NCBI GenBank assembly: GCA_007118525.1
Contig: SKRK01000342.1
Coordinates: 1-17,938, forward strand
DNA from: Balneolaceae bacterium
GTDB lineage: Bacteria; Bacteroidota; Rhodothermia; Balneolales; Balneolaceae
DNA length: 17,938 nt
Direction: 5' to 3'
Below, one piece after another: positions 14,065 through 17,938 of this stretch (the first letter of the stretch is position 1; each line of letters starts with the position of its first letter). The notes under the pieces were generated by a model, which saw only the letters and a list, made by a program, of their open reading frames with translations, was not told the origin of the DNA and searched no databases. Made by a program: the position numbers and the translations under genes.

Positions 14065-16221
14065 ATGAGTAAAGACAATCTAAGTACACTAGAGAAAAAA
14101 ATTATTGAACTTTTAAAATCCTATCCGGATGCATCAATACCGGTACCACTTCTTATGGATGCACTCTCGCTTTCAAAAAAGAAAGGAGAAAAAAAACTCA
14201 AAGCATCCATTAACCGTCTAAAACAACATGGCCATATCCTGGTTACAAAAGGAAATCTGGTACGATTGAATGAAGTAGCTGAAAGTGATAAAAGCTTTGT
14301 AGTGGGTAAATTGGATGTTACCAGCCATGGCGATGGTTATGTAATTGTTGAAGGGCGTGATCAGGATATTAAAGTATCGCGCCGATTTATGGGTACGGCA
14401 CTCAACGGCGATAAAGTGAAGGTGAAACTGATGGGGTATCACAAAAAGAGCAATAAACCCATTGGCAGAATTGAAGATGTTATAGAACGGGCAAGAAGTA
14501 TATTTGTGGGCACCCTGGAGGAAGCAGCCAAAAATACCTATCTGATCAAATCGGACCAACAATCATCACGAGTTGACTTTTTTGTTGATCCGGAAGATTT
14601 GAACGGAGCAAAACCCGGAGAGAAAGTCACCTTTAAGCTTATTCAGTGGGACGATGTTCGAGGATATCCTCAGGCTGCAGTCATACAGTCGCTCGGTGAT
14701 GCAGGAACCAACGAAGCAAATATACTCTCCATTCTTGCCGAAAAACAATTTGCCTCCGACTTCCCGCCTAATGTAGATGAATTCGCCGAACGAATACCCG
14801 AGCGGATCTCAGATGAAGTCATTGCCCGGCGCCGCGACATCAGAGATGAAGTTGTTTTAACTATTGACCCGGCCGACGCCAAAGATTTCGATGACGGGCT
14901 CAGTATTCAAATGCTGAATAATGGCAACTACTACCTGGGGGTGCACATTGCTGATGTGACTCACTACATGCCCAGAGGTTCAGAGCTGGATGAGGAAGCC
15001 TACGGACGCGGAACCAGTGTTTACCTGGTAGATCGCGTTATCCCAATGCTTCCGGAACGCCTCAGTAACGGAGTGTGCAGCCTTCGCCCAAACGAAGACA
15101 AACTGACCTACAGCTGTTTTATGGAGATAGCCCCTAATGGAAAACTTGTCAACTACAGCATTGAAGAGACAGTGATCCACTCCAAACAGCGATTTGTATA
15201 CGACGAAGTTCAGGAAATCCTCGATGGAAAGGTGAAACACAAGTATATCAACGAACTCAAAATTCTGGAGAAATTAGCAAAAGTACTGCTTGAAAAGAGA
15301 TTTAATGAGGGTTCCATTAATTTCGAAACGCCGGAGCCCAAGTTTGTACTTGATGAGAAAGGCAAACCGGTTGACGTAATCGTGAAAGAGCGGCTTTTTG
15401 CTCATAAACTGATCGAGGAGTGCATGCTTATGGCTAATAAAACAGTTGCCTATCATGTAGATACCCTTCGTAAGAACATCAGGGGCAAGAAGACCTCAAA
15501 AAATGATCACCCTTTTTTCTATCGGGTTCACGGGCAGCCAGACCTGGAGAAACTCAACAACATTCGTGAAACGGCCAAGCCGCTTGGAATTAATTTCGAG
15601 TTAAACGGTCAGGTTACAGCAAAAAAAATAAACTCCCTTCTGAAACAGGTTGAAAATACATCCCTCGAAAATATTATAAACGGGCTGATGCTCCGATCGA
15701 TGGCAAAAGCAGAGTACTCGCCCAAGAATATTGGTCATTTTGGACTTGGATTTTCACACTACGCACACTTTACCAGTCCAATACGCCGTTACCCCGATGT
15801 GATTGTTCACAGACTGCTTAAACGATACAGCTCCGGAACAGCCGAGTACACATTTGATCAACTATTGCAAATAGGTGAACACTGCAGCGAAAGAGAGCGT
15901 TACGCTGTAGAAGCTGAACGTGATTCTGTTAAATTGAAACAAGTGGAGTACCTCTCAGAGCGTCTGGGGCAGACATTTAAGGGTACGATTAGCGGTGTAA
16001 CTGAGAATGGAATCTACGTTCAGATAAATGACATATACTGTGAAGGAATGATTCGCGTTAGCGATCTTAAGGATGACTACTATGTGTATCATCCAAAAAT
16101 GCACTGCTTAACCGGCAAATCGAAAGGAAAAAATTACCGCCTTGGAGATGCTATTTCGATAAAAGTAGTGCGAACAGACCTGGAAAAACGCCAGATCGAC
16201 CTTGAACTATCAGGCTATTAA
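14065..16221 (+). CDS. rnr: Ribonuclease R (RNB-family 3'-5' exoribonuclease)
   Basis: RNase R degrades structured RNA processively from the 3' end, including defective mRNAs and rRNA fragments. The 718-aa protein starts with a winged-helix domain (about 1-70), followed by two cold-shock-like domains (about 75-210). The RNB catalytic domain begins near 245, with the metal-binding set Asp268, Asp274, Asp276 and Asp277 in TIDPADAKDFDDG, matching E. coli RNase R Asp272/278/280/281. Further RNB blocks are GVHIADVTHYM, ERLSNGVCSLRP, and GFSHYAHFTSPIRRYPD near 560. The S1 domain fills about 637-718 and ends at the C-terminus. The Lys-rich tail of the 813-aa E. coli enzyme is missing, which is usual for shorter family members. 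It lies 23 bases after tamB without a terminator. Confidence 0.96.
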   Translation: MSKDNLSTLEKKIIELLKSYPDASIPVPLLMDALSLSKKKGEKKLKASINRLKQHGHILVTKGNLVRLNEVAESDKSFVVGKLDVTSHGDGYVIVEGRDQDIKVSRRFMGTALNGDKVKVKLMGYHKKSNKPIGRIEDVIERARSIFVGTLEEAAKNTYLIKSDQQSSRVDFFVDPEDLNGAKPGEKVTFKLIQWDDVRGYPQAAVIQSLGDAGTNEANILSILAEKQFASDFPPNVDEFAERIPERISDEVIARRRDIRDEVVLTIDPADAKDFDDGLSIQMLNNGNYYLGVHIADVTHYMPRGSELDEEAYGRGTSVYLVDRVIPMLPERLSNGVCSLRPNEDKLTYSCFMEIAPNGKLVNYSIEETVIHSKQRFVYDEVQEILDGKVKHKYINELKILEKLAKVLLEKRFNEGSINFETPEPKFVLDEKGKPVDVIVKERLFAHKLIEECMLMANKTVAYHVDTLRKNIRGKKTSKNDHPFFYRVHGQPDLEKLNNIRETAKPLGINFELNGQVTAKKINSLLKQVENTSLENIINGLMLRSMAKAEYSPKNIGHFGLGFSHYAHFTSPIRRYPDVIVHRLLKRYSSGTAEYTFDQLLQIGEHCSERERYAVEAERDSVKLKQVEYLSERLGQTFKGTISGVTENGIYVQINDIYCEGMIRVSDLKDDYYVYHPKMHCLTGKSKGKNYRLGDAISIKVVRTDLEKRQIDLELSGY

Positions 16222-16226
16222 CATAA

Positions 16227-16237
16227 TACTATCAAAT
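16227..16237 (+). repeat. 11-base leader element, copy 2 (overlapping the peptidase start)
   Basis: This second copy of TACTATCAAAT has its last two bases inside the ATG of the metallopeptidase gene. It occupies most of the 14-base gap after rnr. The spacing to the start differs from copy 1, so a shared function is uncertain. Confidence 0.35.
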
Positions 16238-17938
16238 GCGTTTGCTACATAAAGTTTTGCTCACCGGTTTACTGACTCTGCTTCTGGGTACTGCTCTTAC
16301 TGAGGTTCTGTTTGCCCAATATTTCTTTTTTGGGAAAAACAGGGTTCAATATGAAACCTTTGATTGGAGATATATTGAAACCGAACACTTCGACATCTAC
16401 TACTACGACTCCAAGAACTATCATCTTGCTCAGTTCACTGCAGAAACGGTTGAAAGTTCCCTCAAACAGCTGAACGAAGATTTTGGTGACCAGTTAACCG
16501 ATAGAATCCCTGTGATTATCTACGATTCTCACAGCGACTTTTCTCAAACAAATGTGGTGAGGCTGCCTGTAGACGCACAGGGTATTGGTGGGGTTACCGA
16601 TAAGTTTAAAAACCGTATGACGCAGCCCTTTATGGGAGATTATGCGGATTTCAGGCGAACCCTTCAGCACGAACTTCTTCATGCTTATGTTAACGATATC
16701 TATTATGGAGGGTCGGTTCAGTCGATCATACAAAATAATATTCAGCTTGTTTTCCCTTTATGGTTTGAAGAGGGGCTGGCCGAGTATTTAGCACTTTACT
16801 GGGATACGCAAACCGATATGTTTATGCGTGATGCCGTACTGAATCAATACCTCCCCCCCATTCAGCAACTGAGTGGTTTTTTCGCCTATCGCGGAGGCCA
16901 GGCATTTTGGTACTACATTGCCGATCAATATGGCAGGCCAAAAATTACAGAGATCCTGCAGCGTATTAAAACTACCAGAAATATTCGTCAGGCACTTGTG
17001 CAATCACTTGGTCTTGAATTAGATGAGCTCTCGGAGCGATGGCTGGAATACTGGCGTCAGCGTTACTTCCCTGAAGTTGCAGAACGTCAGTCGCTGAGCA
17101 GCGTGGCCACACAGATCACCGGTAGTCCACAAAGCAGGTCGCGATCTTACAATACAAGCCCGGCAATCTCCCCCAGGGGCGACAGAATCGCTATGATCTC
17201 GAATCGCCGTGGCGTTTTTGATGTAATTGTCGTAGATGCAAACACCGGCGAACGGCTTAAAACACTGATAAGGGGTGGAGACAGCCCGATGTTCGAAGAG
17301 CTCAATATCCTAAACCCAAATCTCTCATGGTCGCCTGATGGTTCAAAAATTGCGCTTTCAAGTAAATCGGAAGGATCGTATAACCTGGCAATTGTAGACT
17401 ATGAAACCGGAAGATCGAATACCATTCGCTTTCCTGATCTGGATGCGATAGCATCTGTAGCATGGTCGCCCGACGGAAGAAAAATTGCTTTTGATGGAAA
17501 CAGAGGGCCGTACCAAAGTATTTATGTTTACGAAATTGAATCCGGTGATTTTCAGGAGTTGACCGGAGACGTATTTACCGATAAGGAGCCTGCCTGGGGC
17601 CCCGACTCTGAATTTGTCTATTTCATTTCAAACAGGGGCGGAAACCTGCAGCCTCACACTGCACTCTCGGGATTCTCGATTATGCAGGATGACAGCTTTT
17701 ATGAAACCGACCTCTACAGAATGCGGATTGGAAGCAATCGCATTGAGCGGCTTACCAACACCCCTAACTGGTCGGAAACTCAGCCTACACTTACCAATGA
17801 CGGCCGATTATTATTCGTATCCGACCAGAACGGAATTCCCAATATTTACCAATATGACCTGAGCAGCCGAACGGTTTATCCTATTACTGATCTTCAGTCC
17901 GGCGTAATGCAGATCTCCATCTCTGCTGATGGCACCAG
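16236..17938 (+). CDS. Secreted gluzincin metallopeptidase with TolB-like PD40 beta-propeller repeats, 3' end outside window
   Basis: The first 567 codons are present. A signal peptide covers about residues 1-27 (LLTGLLTLLLG then VLFA before QYFFFG), so the protein is exported. A zinc-peptidase domain follows. HELLHAY at 145-151 gives the HExxH motif, and FEEGLAEY at 177-184 gives the downstream Glu ligand (probably Glu179), as in the peptidase MA/gluzincin group. From about residue 305 on there are PD40/TolB-type repeats: SPAISPRGDRIAM, LSWSPDGSKIALSS, VAWSPDGRKIAF, PAWGPDSEFVYF and PTLTNDGRLLFVSD. The repeats continue beyond the window edge. Its ATG is 14 bases after the rnr stop, so it belongs to the same transcription unit. 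Proteins of this design are common in Bacteroidota-type genomes and are mostly uncharacterised. Substrate and final location (periplasm or outer surface) are unknown. Confidence 0.88.
   Translation, partial: MRLLHKVLLTGLLTLLLGTALTEVLFAQYFFFGKNRVQYETFDWRYIETEHFDIYYYDSKNYHLAQFTAETVESSLKQLNEDFGDQLTDRIPVIIYDSHSDFSQTNVVRLPVDAQGIGGVTDKFKNRMTQPFMGDYADFRRTLQHELLHAYVNDIYYGGSVQSIIQNNIQLVFPLWFEEGLAEYLALYWDTQTDMFMRDAVLNQYLPPIQQLSGFFAYRGGQAFWYYIADQYGRPKITEILQRIKTTRNIRQALVQSLGLELDELSERWLEYWRQRYFPEVAERQSLSSVATQITGSPQSRSRSYNTSPAISPRGDRIAMISNRRGVFDVIVVDANTGERLKTLIRGGDSPMFEELNILNPNLSWSPDGSKIALSSKSEGSYNLAIVDYETGRSNTIRFPDLDAIASVAWSPDGRKIAFDGNRGPYQSIYVYEIESGDFQELTGDVFTDKEPAWGPDSEFVYFISNRGGNLQPHTALSGFSIMQDDSFYETDLYRMRIGSNRIERLTNTPNWSETQPTLTNDGRLLFVSDQNGIPNIYQYDLSSRTVYPITDLQSGVMQISISADGT

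Noticed and set aside
1..17938. Mobile elements, CRISPR arrays, defence or toxin-antitoxin systems, tRNA or rRNA genes
   Set aside because: None seen: no transposase or integrase motifs, no regularly spaced repeats and no RNA gene pattern. The genes are ordinary housekeeping functions with uniform base use, so I do not claim a new multi-gene system here.

Overview
The window looks like chromosomal core sequence from a free-living Gram-negative bacterium of the Bacteroidota/Rhodothermota/Balneolota group. It has moderate GC and is densely coded. This placement is inferred from gene content and order: an ssb gene followed by a GldE-like CNNM/CBS membrane protein, a 30-residue COX24/mS38-type basic protein, an NFACT protein next to aroK-aroB, a very long TamB, and a metallopeptidase with beta-propeller repeats. 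Some genes have good Shine-Dalgarno sequences (dapA, ssb, the 216-aa unknown). Others have none, and two envelope-protein genes appear to start with TTG. I saw no mobile element, CRISPR array, tRNA or rRNA.

Left part, minus strand (about 1-4994). Read from right to left, lysC, dapB, dapA and dapD form a tight lysine/diaminopimelate operon with gaps of 3 bases or less and one 4-base overlap. A 91-base gap follows, then ssb. A strong intrinsic terminator lies after ssb, and a GldE-like gene then runs off the left edge. The aspartokinase has the lysine-sensitive AK-III type ACT region, so the pathway is probably feedback-inhibited. A perfect 15-base palindrome lies about 45 bases upstream of lysC and is a candidate operator.

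Middle (about 4995-6104). On the plus strand there is a 30-residue, Lys/Arg-rich small ribosomal-type protein with its own terminator. Converging on it is an unrecognised 216-aa gene on the minus strand. Its start codon lies only 42 bases from the divergent NFACT gene.

Right part, plus strand (6105-17938). NFACT (RqcH-like), aroK, aroB, tamB, rnr and a secreted metallopeptidase/beta-propeller protein follow each other with overlaps or gaps of 32 bases or less and no visible terminator. They probably form one transcription unit of at least 11.8 kb. It combines ribosome quality control and RNA decay (NFACT, RNase R), the shikimate pathway (AroK, AroB) and envelope biogenesis (TamB, the peptidase). 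I found no clearly new multi-gene system. The most useful leads are the tiny ribosomal protein gene, the unknown gene divergent from NFACT, the lysC palindrome, and the odd leader ORF/TTG start between aroB and tamB.
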